Assembly: GCA_016124335.1 (NCBI GenBank)
Contig: WGNX01000006.1
Coordinates: 1-64,000 of the forward strand
Length of the DNA stretch: 64,000 nt
Direction of reading: 5' to 3'
DNA from: Alphaproteobacteria bacterium
Lineage (GTDB): Bacteria; Pseudomonadota; Alphaproteobacteria; CACIAM-22H2
This document shows positions 26,411-35,194 of this stretch, in pieces; the stretch's first letter is position 1; each line of letters opens with the position of its first letter. The notes below the pieces were generated by a model, which saw nothing but the letters and a program-made list of their open reading frames with translations, was not told the origin of the DNA and did no database searches. The translations under genes and the position numbers were made by a program.

Positions 26411-27201
26411 TGGCACTGGCCTATCCCGCCATCGATCCGATCGCGATCGAGATCGGGCCGGTCGCGATCCGCTGGTATGCGCTTGCCTATATCGCGGGCA
26501 TCGTCGGCGGATGGAAGTACGCAGCGACCCTCAACGATACCCGCCTTCGCGCGATGTCGCGCGAAGCGCTCGACGATTTCGTCGTCTGGGTGACGATGGG
26601 CATCATTCTCGGCGGGCGGCTCGGCTACGTGCTGTTCTACAAGCCTTCCTACTATCTCGCCGAACCGCTCGAGGCGCTGATGCTCTGGCGCGGCGGCATG
26701 AGCTTCCACGGCGGAATGCTGGGCGTCATCATCGCCATCGTCGCGTTTGCGCGCCGCAATTCCCTTGACCTGTTCCGCGTTGGCGACCTTGTCACCTGCG
26801 TCGTGCCGATCGGCCTGTTCTTCGGGCGCGTTGCCAACTTCATCAACGGGGAACTGTTCGGGCGCGTGGCGCCCGACGTGCCCTGGGCGATGATCTTCCC
26901 GCACGGCGGACCGTTGCCGCGCCATCCAAGCCAGATCTACCAGGCTTCGCTCGAAGGCCTTGCGCTGTTTGCCGTTCTGTTTGTGCTGTCGCGCCGGCCG
27001 CAGGTCTGCGCGCGACGCGGCATGCTCGCCGGCATTTTCCTTGCCGGATACGGCGTCGCCCGCTGCACGGGCGAGATATTCCGCGAGCCCGACGCGTTTC
27101 TGGGCTTTCTCTGGGGCCCGTTGACGATGGGCATGCTGCTTTCGCTGCCGATGATCGCGGCCGGCATCTGGCTCGTCGTGTCCTCGAAGGCGCGGACGTG
27201 A
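26410..27201 (+). CDS. lgt: Prolipoprotein diacylglyceryl transferase
   Basis: Inner-membrane enzyme that attaches diacylglycerol to lipobox cysteines. The 263 residues have about seven helices. Visible motifs are IRWYALAYIAGI at the N-terminus, RGGMSFHGGMLG (the HGGL-type loop), the signature GRVANFINGELFGR, and RHPSQIYQASLEG. It provides the modification needed by the several lipoproteins in this window. Start overlaps hldD; the stop overlaps the next gene (GTGA). Confidence 0.97.
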   Translation: MALAYPAIDPIAIEIGPVAIRWYALAYIAGIVGGWKYAATLNDTRLRAMSREALDDFVVWVTMGIILGGRLGYVLFYKPSYYLAEPLEALMLWRGGMSFHGGMLGVIIAIVAFARRNSLDLFRVGDLVTCVVPIGLFFGRVANFINGELFGRVAPDVPWAMIFPHGGPLPRHPSQIYQASLEGLALFAVLFVLSRRPQVCARRGMLAGIFLAGYGVARCTGEIFREPDAFLGFLWGPLTMGMLLSLPMIAAGIWLVVSSKART

Positions 27202-28280
27202 ACGAACTGGCGCGCCGCCTCAGCGCGCGCATCGCTTCGCACGGTGCGCTTCGCGTTGACGCCTTCATCGACGCCTGTCTCGCCGATCCCGAATTCGGCT
27301 ACTACCGGACGCGCGCACCGTTGGGCGCTTCGGGCGATTTCACGACCGCCCCGGAAATCTCGCAGGCTTTCGGCGAGATGCTTGGCCTGTGGCTCGGCGA
27401 ACGCTGGCAGGCGGCAGGATCGCCGCCGTCGGTGCGGCTGGTCGAACTTGGCCCGGGGCGGGGCGTCCTGATGGCCGATGCGCTGCGTGCCCTCGGCAAG
27501 GTGCTGCCCGGGTTCGTCGCCGCCGCCCGGTTGCATCTGGTCGAAATTTCGCGCCCGCTGCGCGCGCAGCAGGCCGAACAACTTGCCGGTCACGCGCCGT
27601 CGTTTCACGACACGTTCGACGAGGTGCCGGATGATGGCCCCGTTTTCGTCGTCGCCAACGAATTCTTCGATGCCTTGCCGGTTCGTCAGTTCGTGCGCCG
27701 CGGCGCGGTGTGGCACGAGCGGGTGGTTTCATCGCCCGCCGACGGGTTCGCATTCGCGGATGGCCCGCGCGTCGATGACCCGCCACTATCGCGCGAACAG
27801 ATCGACGATGCGCCGGACGGTACTGTCGTCGAAGTCTGCGAACCGGCACTTGCGATCGCCCGGCAGATCGGTGCCCGCCTCGCACGGACTGGCGGTGCTG
27901 CCATCATTGTCGACTATGGGACGGCCCGCTCGGGATGGGGCGATACGTTGCAGGCCGTGCGCGCGCACAACAAAGTCCCGGTGTTCGAGGCGCCCGGCGA
28001 ATGCGACCTCACCACGCATGTCGATTTTCCCCGACTTGTCAATGCCGCACGGACGGGCGGCGCCGATGCCTTCGGGCCCGTGACGCAGGCGGATTTCCTG
28101 CGTCGCGTCGGCATCCATGCGCGATTTGCGGTGCTCGCGCGCGGCGCAAGCCCCGAGAGGGCGCGCACGCTGGAGGCGGCGAGCCGACGCTTGCTCCATC
28201 CCGACGAAATGGGCACGCTGTTCAAGGCCGTGGCGTTTCAGGCGCCGACGCTGCCACCGCCCCCCGGCTTCGAAGGTTGA
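27198..28280 (+). CDS. MidA/NDUFAF7-family class I SAM-dependent methyltransferase
   Basis: A 360-residue methyltransferase of the DUF185 family. Motifs: DPEFGYYRTRAPLGASGDFTTAPEISQ near residue 35, SAM-binding VELGPGRGVLMADAL near 82, FVVANEFFDALPVRQF, and IVDYGTARSGWGDTLQAV. The mitochondrial homologue NDUFAF7 dimethylates an arginine of complex I subunit NDUFS2; bacterial targets are less clear. GTG start at 27198 overlaps the lgt stop. Confidence 0.92.
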   Translation: MNELARRLSARIASHGALRVDAFIDACLADPEFGYYRTRAPLGASGDFTTAPEISQAFGEMLGLWLGERWQAAGSPPSVRLVELGPGRGVLMADALRALGKVLPGFVAAARLHLVEISRPLRAQQAEQLAGHAPSFHDTFDEVPDDGPVFVVANEFFDALPVRQFVRRGAVWHERVVSSPADGFAFADGPRVDDPPLSREQIDDAPDGTVVEVCEPALAIARQIGARLARTGGAAIIVDYGTARSGWGDTLQAVRAHNKVPVFEAPGECDLTTHVDFPRLVNAARTGGADAFGPVTQADFLRRVGIHARFAVLARGASPERARTLEAASRRLLHPDEMGTLFKAVAFQAPTLPPPPGFEG

Positions 28281-28287
28281 CCGATAT

Positions 28288-29061
28288 ATGGCACTCGTGA
28301 CGCTTGGCCCGCTCAACGATATCGACGGAATGCGGCACGCGTTCTTCACGCGCCAGGGCGGCGTCAGCACGGGGCTTTATTCGTCGCTCAACTGCGGTCT
28401 CGGCTCGGGCGACGACGCGACGGCCGTTCGTACGAATCGCGCGCGCGCGATGGAGGCGCTCGAGCTTCCTGCCGGCAGCCTGACGACCGTCTATCAGGTG
28501 CACGGGCGGGAGGTCGTCACGCTCGACGCGCCGCTCGCGGACGGTGAACGCCCCAAGGCCGATGCGCTCGTCACCGCAACGCCCGGCGTGGCGCTCGGCA
28601 TCCTGACTGCCGATTGCGTGCCCGTCGTCTTTTGCGACCCGTCTGCGAAAGTCATCGGTGCCGCGCATGCCGGGTGGAAGGGTGCAATCGGCGGCGTGCT
28701 CGAGGCGACGCTTGACGCGATGGGGCGTCTGGGCGCCGCGGCGGGGCGCACGCGTGCCGGTATTGGCCCCTGCATCGCGCAGCGTTCGTACGAAGTCGGC
28801 CCGGAATTCCCGGCGCCGTTCCTCGCCGAGAACGAAGACAACGGGCGCTTCTTCGCGCCCGCGCGCACGCCGGGAAAATGGATGTTCGACCTGCGCGGCT
28901 ACGTCGCCGACCGTCTGACGCGCGCGGGCGTGGGCGAGGTCAGCGCGCTGCCCAACGACACGTGCGGGGAAGCCGACCGGTTTTTCAGTTATCGCCGCAG
29001 CTGCCTTCGCGGCGAAGCGGACTATGGTCGCGGTCTGTCCGCAATCGTCCTGGAGGGCTGA
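28288..29061 (+). CDS. pgeF: Peptidoglycan editing factor PgeF / YfiH-family laccase-domain purine nucleosidase
   Basis: A 257-residue protein of the YfiH family. FFTRQGGVSTGLYSSLNCG near the N-terminus, YQVHGREVV, GILTADCVPVVFCD, AAHAGWKG and the IGPCIAQRSYEVGPEF block carry the conserved Cys/His metal site. Family members have been described both as cytosolic purine nucleoside phosphorylases and as factors correcting misincorporated amino acids in cell-wall precursors. It follows the methyltransferase by 7 bases. Its TGA overlaps an ATG for a tiny hydrophobic peptide (TGATG). Confidence 0.92.
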   Translation: MALVTLGPLNDIDGMRHAFFTRQGGVSTGLYSSLNCGLGSGDDATAVRTNRARAMEALELPAGSLTTVYQVHGREVVTLDAPLADGERPKADALVTATPGVALGILTADCVPVVFCDPSAKVIGAAHAGWKGAIGGVLEATLDAMGRLGAAAGRTRAGIGPCIAQRSYEVGPEFPAPFLAENEDNGRFFAPARTPGKWMFDLRGYVADRLTRAGVGEVSALPNDTCGEADRFFSYRRSCLRGEADYGRGLSAIVLEG

Positions 29062-29126
29062 TGCCCTATCTTCTGCTCTTCGTCCTGCTTCCGATCGCAG
29101 GCTTGGCCGTTTCGTGTTTCGCCTGA
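29061..29126 (+). CDS. Putative 21-residue hydrophobic peptide
   Basis: MPYLLLFVLLPIAGLAVSC followed by FA and a stop. The ATG overlaps the pgeF stop and has GGAGG a few bases upstream. The sequence looks like a bare signal peptide with a lipobox-like LAVSC near its end. Its stop lies 10 bases inside the following lipoprotein gene, so it may act only to couple translation. It could also be a chance product of the overlap. Confidence 0.35.
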   Translation: MPYLLLFVLLPIAGLAVSCFA

Positions 29127-29947
29127 CGATCGCTGTCCTGCTTGCGCTTGCCGTGGCGGCCTGCGGGCCGCTGCCGCGCCCGTTCCAGCCCGACGAGAAG
29201 ACGCCCGAGGACAATCCGCTGCTTCTGCTGCCCGATTTCGGCGGCGTGGTCGTGCCGCCGGCGCTCGGGCTGCCCGGCGAGCCCGGGCGCGCCTTTGCCG
29301 AAGCCGTCGCCGACGCACTTCGCAAGGCCGACGTGCCCGCCAACGTCAATGTCGGCAATCCGTCGAGCCTTATCCTCGACCTCCAGGTCGAGACGGCAGG
29401 CGGACGCGCACGTGTTTCGGCGAGCCTCGTCGATCCGAAGGGCGTTTCGCTTGCCGATCGGCGTGCAGAGGCGGTCGTGCAGGGGGACACGAACGATCCG
29501 GCCACGTGGCGGCCGCTCGCCACGCCGATCGCAAACGCGATCGTCGGCGCGATCAAGCCCGAGGCAGTCATTTCACGCGCTTTGCCGTCGGTGCGGATTG
29601 TCGGTGTCAAGGGCGCGCCCGGCGACGGCGCACGCGCGCTTGAGCGCAGCCTCGCCTACCATCTCGAGAAGGCGGGATTGCGCATCGCCGACGTTGCCGG
29701 ACCGGACGTGCTGGCGGTTGCCGGGACAGTCGAGATTTCGGATGCCGGCGCGGACACGCGAAAAATGCGGGTGACCTGGCAGGTGAGCGATGCGAAAGGC
29801 GCCGAACTCGGGCGCGTCGACATGCAGAACCCGGTACCCGTGCGCGTGCTCGAACGGCAGTGGGCCGAACTCGCCTACGAAGTCGCCGGTGCGTCCGCCG
29901 ATGGTATCCGCGACATCGCCGAACGATTTCGGGTCCGTCCAAAGTGA
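29114..29947 (+). CDS. Hypothetical lipoprotein downstream of pgeF
   Basis: A 277-residue predicted lipoprotein starting at GTG 29114: MFRLTIAVLLALAVAAC, lipobox VAAC (Cys17). The mature part begins with a proline-rich linker, then mixed alpha/beta segments such as FAEAVADALRKADVPANV, LILDLQVETAGG, and a second similar unit RALERSLAYHLEKAGLRI. The repeated 'helix then short strand' layout suggests two copies of one small domain. No enzymatic motif. Last gene of the hldD-lgt-midA-pgeF run; lgt in the same run would modify it. Confidence 0.75.
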   Translation: MFRLTIAVLLALAVAACGPLPRPFQPDEKTPEDNPLLLLPDFGGVVVPPALGLPGEPGRAFAEAVADALRKADVPANVNVGNPSSLILDLQVETAGGRARVSASLVDPKGVSLADRRAEAVVQGDTNDPATWRPLATPIANAIVGAIKPEAVISRALPSVRIVGVKGAPGDGARALERSLAYHLEKAGLRIADVAGPDVLAVAGTVEISDAGADTRKMRVTWQVSDAKGAELGRVDMQNPVPVRVLERQWAELAYEVAGASADGIRDIAERFRVRPK

Positions 29948-30314
29948 GACTGATGCCGGGCCGGCGGTTCCGCTCCATCCAAGTACCCGCTGCTTCAATT
30001 GCCCCTTATTGAATCAAGGTCTTAGATGCCGCCGAATTGGGCACGTGTTCGAGTGGCCTTCTCGGGAACAGTGCAGTTGCAGCAAAACGGGTGGAGTTTT
30101 TGCACCGTCCAGCGGGCGATCTGCAAGCGCTAACATCGAATTTATCGGCATTTCTTAACGTTTTGATCCGATCAAGATGCGATTTAAGATTTTTGCTGCA
30201 ACGCACAATTTTACTTGACCGACGTACCGCGTTTGCCCATTATTCGTGCGGATTTCGAGCGTGCCCCGGCGCGCTGATCCGGTGACCGGAAGCGATTTGC
30301 AAATGGGGGCAGCG
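29948..30314. other. Intergenic stretch before the phasin gene, with AT-rich promoter zone
   Basis: A 367-bp gap without a credible gene. The left half is GC-neutral and shows nothing clear. The right half is unusually AT-rich for this genome. It holds three TGC-rich motifs (TGCAGTTGCAGCA at 30072, CTGCAAGCGC at 30121, TGCTGCAACGCA at 30194) followed by a good promoter at 30215. Confidence 0.6.
30215..30243 (+). promoter_or_regulatory. Sigma70-type promoter of the phasin gene
   Basis: TTGACC (30215-30220) and CATTAT (30238-30243) with a 17-base spacer, about 70 bases ahead of the phasin start. A TGC-rich motif resembling the PhaR-type binding site lies directly upstream of the -35 box. Confidence 0.65.
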
Positions 30315-30767
30315 ATGACGAAAGGGAGCAGCAAGATGCCGTTCGGTGAATTCGATTTTGCGAAGATGTTCGAGATGCCCAAGCAGATGGGCGATTTCAA
30401 GTTCGCGCCCGTCGACATGGAAGGCATTGTCGCCGCGCAGCGCAAGAACGTCGAAGCGCTGGCCCAGGCCAACCAGCTTGCGGTCGAGAGCATGCAGGCG
30501 ATCGCGCGCCGGCAGAGCGAGATTTTCCGCTCCATGATGGAAGAGGCGTCGAGCGCCGTGCGCGAAGTCATGGCTGCCGGCAGCCCCGAGGAAAAGGCCG
30601 CCAAGCAGACCGAGATCGTCAAGGACGCCTTCCAGCACGCGGTGCAGAACATGCGCGAACTGGCCGAACTCGTCGCCAAGTCGCAGACCGAGGCTTTGGA
30701 AGTCGTCCAGAAGCGCGTTGCGGACAGCCTTGACGAACTCAAGTTGCAGATCGCCAAGAAGAAGTGA
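30315..30767 (+). CDS. Phasin family protein
   Basis: A 150-residue alpha-helical protein of the phasin_2 type: FGEFDFAKMFEMPKQMGDFK, the conserved VDMEGIVAAQRKNVEALAQAN, QAIARRQSEIFRSMMEEASS, and a lysine-rich C-terminus. Phasins coat polyhydroxyalkanoate granules, so the organism probably makes PHA, although no phaC is in the window. The start is uncertain: ATG at 30303, 30315 or 30336. 30336 has the best AGGGAG site, 30315 gives the commoner MTK start. A strong terminator follows. Confidence 0.9.
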   Translation: MTKGSSKMPFGEFDFAKMFEMPKQMGDFKFAPVDMEGIVAAQRKNVEALAQANQLAVESMQAIARRQSEIFRSMMEEASSAVREVMAAGSPEEKAAKQTEIVKDAFQHAVQNMRELAELVAKSQTEALEVVQKRVADSLDELKLQIAKKK

Positions 30768-30800
30768 GGCTTCGCGGGTTCGACCCGCGTCGGCTATAGA

Positions 30801-30838
30801 AAGGGCCCCGGCGGCATGCCGGGGCCCTTTTCATTTTG
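30801..30838 (+). terminator. Rho-independent terminator of the phasin gene
   Basis: GGGCCCCGGC and GCCGGGGCCC form a 10-bp perfect stem, followed by TTTTCATTTT. A smaller CGCGGG/CCCGCG hairpin precedes it at 30773-30789. Confidence 0.92.
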
Positions 30839-30851
30839 ACGGACGCCATCC

Positions 30852-31190
30852 ATGGCAGACATCGAGTTCCGGGACTTCGAGCGCGTCGACATCCGCGTGG
30901 GCACGGTCGTTTCGGCCGAACCTTTCCCCGAGGCGCGCAAACCCGCCTTCAAGCTGCGCATCGATTTCGGTCCGGCGATCGGCGTGAAGCGCAGTTCGGC
31001 ACAGATCACGGTGCACTATTCGCCAGACCAACTGGTCGGCCGGCAGGTGGCGGCGGTCGTGAATTTCCCGCCGCGCCAGATCGGTCCGTTCATGAGCGAA
31101 GTGCTGACGCTCGGGTTTCCCGACGAAAACGGCGCGGTCGTGCTTGTTTCGCCCACTCAAGGCGTCCCCAACGGCGGCAAGCTCTTCTAG
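30852..31190 (+). CDS. csaA: CsaA-type tRNA-binding protein
   Basis: A 112-residue single EMAP/tRNA-binding (OB-fold) domain: FERVDIRVGTVVSAEPFPEARKP, then ITVHYSPDQLVGRQVAAVVNFPPRQIG and the C-terminal GVPNGGKLF. Bacillus CsaA binds tRNA and has export-chaperone activity. Length and motif order match the family exactly. It starts 14 bases after the phasin terminator. Confidence 0.93.
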   Translation: MADIEFRDFERVDIRVGTVVSAEPFPEARKPAFKLRIDFGPAIGVKRSSAQITVHYSPDQLVGRQVAAVVNFPPRQIGPFMSEVLTLGFPDENGAVVLVSPTQGVPNGGKLF

Positions 31191-31214
31191 TCGTCGGGTG
31201 CTAGAGTGCCGGTC

Positions 31215-31982
31215 ATGCGCCTGCCGGCCCTCCTTGCATTGACGCTGTTCTCGACGCCTGCCCACGCGGGCGAGGCCGCCGACTTCATTGCGGCACTTGG
31301 GCCACCCGGCCTGCCCGACGCCGTCGCACAGTACGTCCGGATGCACCCGTCGCTGCGCGACGTGCCGGCACCGCTTTTTCGTGCGATCCACTACGACCGC
31401 ATCGCATCGAGCGAAAACGAACTCAAGATCGTCTCGCATGCCGACGGGCTGACGCATGTGCGCCTCTCGCTTGCCGCCGCGGCGGGCGAGGCGGAACGGG
31501 AGTTTGCGGTCGGTCTGGGCGGTCTGCTGTTCCTGGCGCGGACCGACGCGGCGCGCGTGCGTGGTCTCAGCGACCGGGCGACGTGGGTCGCGAAAATCAA
31601 CTCGGTCGAGGGAAAGCTTTTTCCCCTCGCCGTCGGCAACCAGCTGACGATCGACTACGTGCTGCGCGAGGGCTGGTATTTTCCGGGTGGCACGCCCAAT
31701 ACGGCCCAGCGTTTCGGCCAGTGGCGTGTTCGCGAAACCCTCGAGGTTGCCGATGAAGCGCGCGAGTGCCCGGAAACGGGGGCCGCGGCCGTGTGCGACG
31801 GGTTTACGGTCGTGCAGAGCTGCATGGCCGACGGCCAGATGTTTCAGGATGGCCGGCCGATCTCGCCGCCGCCCTTGTGGTTCTGCCAGGCCCGCGCCGA
31901 ACGGCGCTATTCGACCGGCCTTGGCTGGTCGTGGCATCCGGCGGTGGGCTCGCCGCGGACGATCGACGCAATCGACCGCTGA
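31215..31982 (+). CDS. Hypothetical secreted protein
   Basis: A 255-residue protein with a clear signal peptide, MRLPALLALTLFSTPAHA, cleaved before GEAAD. I do not recognise the mature domain. It has aromatic-rich strands such as LREGWYFPGG and a C-terminal ...LWFCQARAERRYSTGLGWSWHP, with four cysteines that could pair. A GTG at 31206 adds three residues; ATG 31215 is preferred. It converges with the next gene, one base apart. Confidence 0.7.
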   Translation: MRLPALLALTLFSTPAHAGEAADFIAALGPPGLPDAVAQYVRMHPSLRDVPAPLFRAIHYDRIASSENELKIVSHADGLTHVRLSLAAAAGEAEREFAVGLGGLLFLARTDAARVRGLSDRATWVAKINSVEGKLFPLAVGNQLTIDYVLREGWYFPGGTPNTAQRFGQWRVRETLEVADEARECPETGAAAVCDGFTVVQSCMADGQMFQDGRPISPPPLWFCQARAERRYSTGLGWSWHPAVGSPRTIDAIDR

Positions 31983-31983
31983 T

Positions 31984-32865
31984 CTACTCCGCCGCGAACC
32001 GCTTTTCGCGGTCCCAATATCCGGGAAATCCGACGGCTTCCTGAAGCTCGGGAAACGTCAGGTGCGGCGGCTGCGCGATGGCCGATCCGGGAAGAACCGA
32101 CGCATAGGACTGCCGCAACGCCGAGATCACGGCCGCAAGACCGGCAACCGGATAGACCGCCAGGCGATACCCGATCGCCTGAAGCTCGGCGGCGGGAAGA
32201 ACCGGCGTCTTCCCTTCGAAGACCATGTTGGCCATGCAGGGGCGCGGGATGGTCCGGCAGAAGCGCTTCATTTCCTCCACGCTTTCGGGTGCCTCGAGGA
32301 AAATGATGTCGGCCCCCTCGTCGACGAAATCCGTGCAGCGCGCAAGCGCCTCCTCGAATCCGTGGACCGCCCGCGCATCCGTGCGTGCGAGGACAAGAAT
32401 GTCGCCGCGACCTGATGCGCGCAGCGCCTCGCGCGCTTCGACCGCCGCGCGGATCTTGATGCGGGCCTCGCCGCGCGGGATCACGAGCTTGCCCTTCGTA
32501 TGGCCGCACTTTTTCGGGCTTACCTGATCCTCGATCATTACCGCAGCGGCACCCGCGCGCGCATATTCCTGGACCGTCCGCTGGACATTGAGCGCGTTGC
32601 CCCAGCCCGTGTCGCCGTCGCCGATCATCGGCACGTCGCCGGCGGCGGCAACGCAACCGCGCAGCGTGTCGAGCATCTCCGACATCGAAATCAGGCCCGC
32701 GTCGGGCATGCCCAGCCGGGCCGCCGAAACGGCAAATCCGCTCATGAAGGCGACCTTGTGCCCGGCCTCGGCCGCAAGCTTGGCGGAAAGCGCGTCGAAC
32801 ACGCCGGGCATCGTGCGCAGGACGGGCTCGGCAAGCATCGTGCGCAGGCGTTCGGCGGCGGTCAT
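31984..32865 (-). CDS. PEP mutase/isocitrate lyase superfamily enzyme (oxaloacetate decarboxylase-like)
   Basis: A 293-residue TIM-barrel lyase. Family features: GVFDALSAKLAAEAG, GDGDTGWGNALNVQRTV (metal-binding Asp pair), IEDQVSPKKCGHTKGK (the K-K-C-G-H signature of isocitrate and methylisocitrate lyase relatives), and LVLARTDARAV. It lacks the longer active-site insert of PrpB. Members of this subgroup include oxaloacetate decarboxylases and 2,3-dimethylmalate lyase, so the exact substrate is open. Start at 32865 has GGGAG upstream. Confidence 0.88.
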   Translation of the reverse strand: MTAAERLRTMLAEPVLRTMPGVFDALSAKLAAEAGHKVAFMSGFAVSAARLGMPDAGLISMSEMLDTLRGCVAAAGDVPMIGDGDTGWGNALNVQRTVQEYARAGAAAVMIEDQVSPKKCGHTKGKLVIPRGEARIKIRAAVEAREALRASGRGDILVLARTDARAVHGFEEALARCTDFVDEGADIIFLEAPESVEEMKRFCRTIPRPCMANMVFEGKTPVLPAAELQAIGYRLAVYPVAGLAAVISALRQSYASVLPGSAIAQPPHLTFPELQEAVGFPGYWDREKRFAAE

Positions 32866-32972
32866 GGCGGTCTCCCGATGGCGATTTTCCAGTTGCGGCG
32901 GCACGTTATCCCACCCCGTCCGGACCGCCAAGGCCGCTTGACCGGATGCGGGCTTGGCCCTACCTAACCGGC

Positions 32973-33491
32973 ATGGCAGTCCGTGAAGTTCTCGTCGCGC
33001 CCGATCCGCGCCTCAAGGTCAAGGCAAGGCCCGTCGGCCGCGTGGACGATTCGATCCGCGCATTGATGGACGACATGGTCGAGACCATGTACGCCGCCAA
33101 CGGCATCGGCCTTGCCGCCCCGCAGATCGGCGTCGATAAGCGCGTCATCGTGATGGACCTTGCGCGCGAAGGAGAGCCGCCGACCCCGCGCAAATTCGTC
33201 GATCCGGAGATCGTCTGGGCGTCGGACGAGATGGTGCCTTGCGAGGAGGGTTGCCTTTCCGTACCCGACCAATACGCCGAGGTCGAGCGGCCCAAGCAGG
33301 TCCGGGTGCGCTTCCGCGACGAGAACGATGCCGTGCAGGAGATCGATTGCGACGGTCTTCTTGCCGTCTGCATCCAGCACGAGATGGATCATCTCGAAGG
33401 CGTGCTGTTCGTCGACCATCTTTCCGCGCTCAAGCGCAACATGATCCTTCGCAAGGTGCAGAAGGCCCGGCGGCAGAAGGCCGCCGAATAA
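32973..33491 (+). CDS. def: Peptide deformylase
   Basis: Metalloenzyme that removes the formyl group from nascent proteins; 172 residues. All three motifs are intact: GIGLAAPQIG (near 47), EGCLSVP (near 90), and QHEMDHLEG (near 132), supplying the Cys, two His and catalytic Glu. MAVREVLVAPDPRL is taken as the start. First gene of def-fmt-truA. Confidence 0.97.
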   Translation: MAVREVLVAPDPRLKVKARPVGRVDDSIRALMDDMVETMYAANGIGLAAPQIGVDKRVIVMDLAREGEPPTPRKFVDPEIVWASDEMVPCEEGCLSVPDQYAEVERPKQVRVRFRDENDAVQEIDCDGLLAVCIQHEMDHLEGVLFVDHLSALKRNMILRKVQKARRQKAAE

Positions 33492-33506
33492 CGGCGGGTC
33501 TTGCCC

Positions 33507-34418
33507 TTGCGCCTCGCCTTCATGGGAACGCCCGTCTTTGCGCGCGCCGCACTCGATGCGCTGGCGGCCGCCGGGCACGAGATCGCGTGCGTTTATACCC
33601 AGCCGCCGCGGCCGGCCGGGCGCGGCCAGCGCGAGGTGCCAAGTTCCGTGCACGCGCGCGCGATCGAACTGGGCATTCCGGTGCGGCATCCCGCAAGCCT
33701 CAAGCCGGCCGAGGAGCAGGCCGCGTTCGCGGCCCTGAATCTCGACGTCGCGGTCGTTGCCGCCTATGGCCTCCTGCTTCCGCAGGCGATCCTCGATGCC
33801 CCCCGGCTCGGGTGCCTCAATATCCATGCCTCGCTCCTGCCGCGCTGGCGGGGCGCCGCCCCGATCCAGCGCGCGATCGAGGCGGGTGATGCCCGGACCG
33901 GCATCACGATCATGCGCATGGAAGCAGGCCTCGATACCGGGCCGATGCTGCTCAAGCGCAGCGTGCCGATCGGCCCCGATGCGACCGGCGGAACGCTTCA
34001 CGATGAACTTGCCGCCGTGGGCGCGCAGGCGATCGTGGAGGCGCTTTCGCGGATCGGATCGCTGGTGCCGGAAATCCAGGGCGCAGGAGCGACCTATGCC
34101 CGCAAGCTCGACAAGGTCGAGGCGCGTCTCGACTGGGCGCAACCCGCCGAAACCCTTGCCCGGCGCGTGCGGGCCTTCGATCCGTTTCCGGGTGCATGGT
34201 TCGAGCAGGGCGGCGACCGCTTCAAGGTTCTTGGCGCGCGAGCAGTATCCGGCCCGGCAGGGGCGCCCGGCACCGTCGTGGCGGCACCGCTCGTCGTCGC
34301 TTGCGGGAGCGGCGCGCTCGATATCTTGCGAGTCCAGCGCGCGGGCCGTGCGCCGATGGATGCCGATGCGTTCCTGCGCGGGCGCGCGCTACCCGTCGGC
34401 ACGGTGCTGGTGCCGTGA
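33507..34418 (+). CDS. fmt: Methionyl-tRNA formyltransferase
   Basis: Formylates initiator Met-tRNA using 10-formyl-THF; 303 residues. N-terminal [47 protein letters not shown] (catalytic Asn/His), [17 protein letters not shown], then the C-terminal tRNA-binding domain. No ATG fits: the TTG at 33507 matches the family N-terminus, and a TTG at 33501 is also possible. Fifteen bases after def; the stop overlaps truA (GTGA). Confidence 0.95.
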   Translation: MRLAFMGTPVFARAALDALAAAGHEIACVYTQPPRPAGRGQREVPSSVHARAIELGIPVRHPASLKPAEEQAAFAALNLDVAVVAAYGLLLPQAILDAPRLGCLNIHASLLPRWRGAAPIQRAIEAGDARTGITIMRMEAGLDTGPMLLKRSVPIGPDATGGTLHDELAAVGAQAIVEALSRIGSLVPEIQGAGATYARKLDKVEARLDWAQPAETLARRVRAFDPFPGAWFEQGGDRFKVLGARAVSGPAGAPGTVVAAPLVVACGSGALDILRVQRAGRAPMDADAFLRGRALPVGTVLVP

Positions 34419-35158
34419 AGCGCTACAAGCTGATCATCGAATATGACGGCAGCGGGTTCGTCGGCTGGCAGCGGCAGGACAGCGGCTTCAGCGTGCAGGA
34501 AGCGATGGAGACCGCCTTCGCGAAGTTCTGCGGCCAAGAGGTCGCGATCGTCGCGGCCGGCCGGACGGATTCGGGCGTGCATGCGATGGGGCAGGTCGCG
34601 CATGTCGATCTCGAGCGCGACTGGTCGCCGCTCAAGATCCGCGATGCGCTGAACTGGCATCTGAAACCGTTCGGTGTCCAGGCGCTGGAAGTGATCGAGG
34701 CGTCGCCGGAATTTCACGCCCGATTTTCGGCGATCCACCGCGTCTATCTCTACCGGATCTGCGACCGGCGTGCGCGGCCGGTCCTCGACAAGGGCCGCGT
34801 CTGGCATGTCGAACGGCGTCTGGACGTCGACGCGATGCGCGCGGGTGCCGCGATCCTCGTCGGGCATCACGATTTCTCGAGTTTCCGGGCGACCGAATGC
34901 CAGTCGAAGAGCCCGATCAAGACCCTCGACCGGTTCGATATCTCGCGCCACGGCGACGACATCTCGGCCTGGGTCGAGGCGCGCTCGTTCCTGCATCATC
35001 AGGTGCGCAACATGATCGGCTCGCTGAAGCTGGTGGGCGAGGGGCGCTGGACGCCGCAGGACGTCGCCGATGCGCTTGCCGCACGCGACCGGCGCGCGGC
35101 CGGCCCCACGGCCCCGCCGGACGGGCTCTATCTCGTGCGCGTCGACTATCCGGCCTAG
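34415..35158 (+). CDS. truA: tRNA pseudouridine(38-40) synthase
   Basis: A 247-residue pseudouridine synthase. N-terminal [18 protein letters not shown], catalytic Asp in [11 protein letters not shown] (near residue 52), [16 protein letters not shown], and [17 protein letters not shown]. The C-terminal [13 protein letters not shown] block is also intact. GTG start at 34415 overlaps the fmt stop. Confidence 0.97.
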   Translation: MKRYKLIIEYDGSGFVGWQRQDSGFSVQEAMETAFAKFCGQEVAIVAAGRTDSGVHAMGQVAHVDLERDWSPLKIRDALNWHLKPFGVQALEVIEASPEFHARFSAIHRVYLYRICDRRARPVLDKGRVWHVERRLDVDAMRAGAAILVGHHDFSSFRATECQSKSPIKTLDRFDISRHGDDISAWVEARSFLHHQVRNMIGSLKLVGEGRWTPQDVADALAARDRRAAGPTAPPDGLYLVRVDYPA

Positions 35159-35194
35159 ATCCGCGCGATCGCCGCGAGCGGGATTCGTCTCTCC

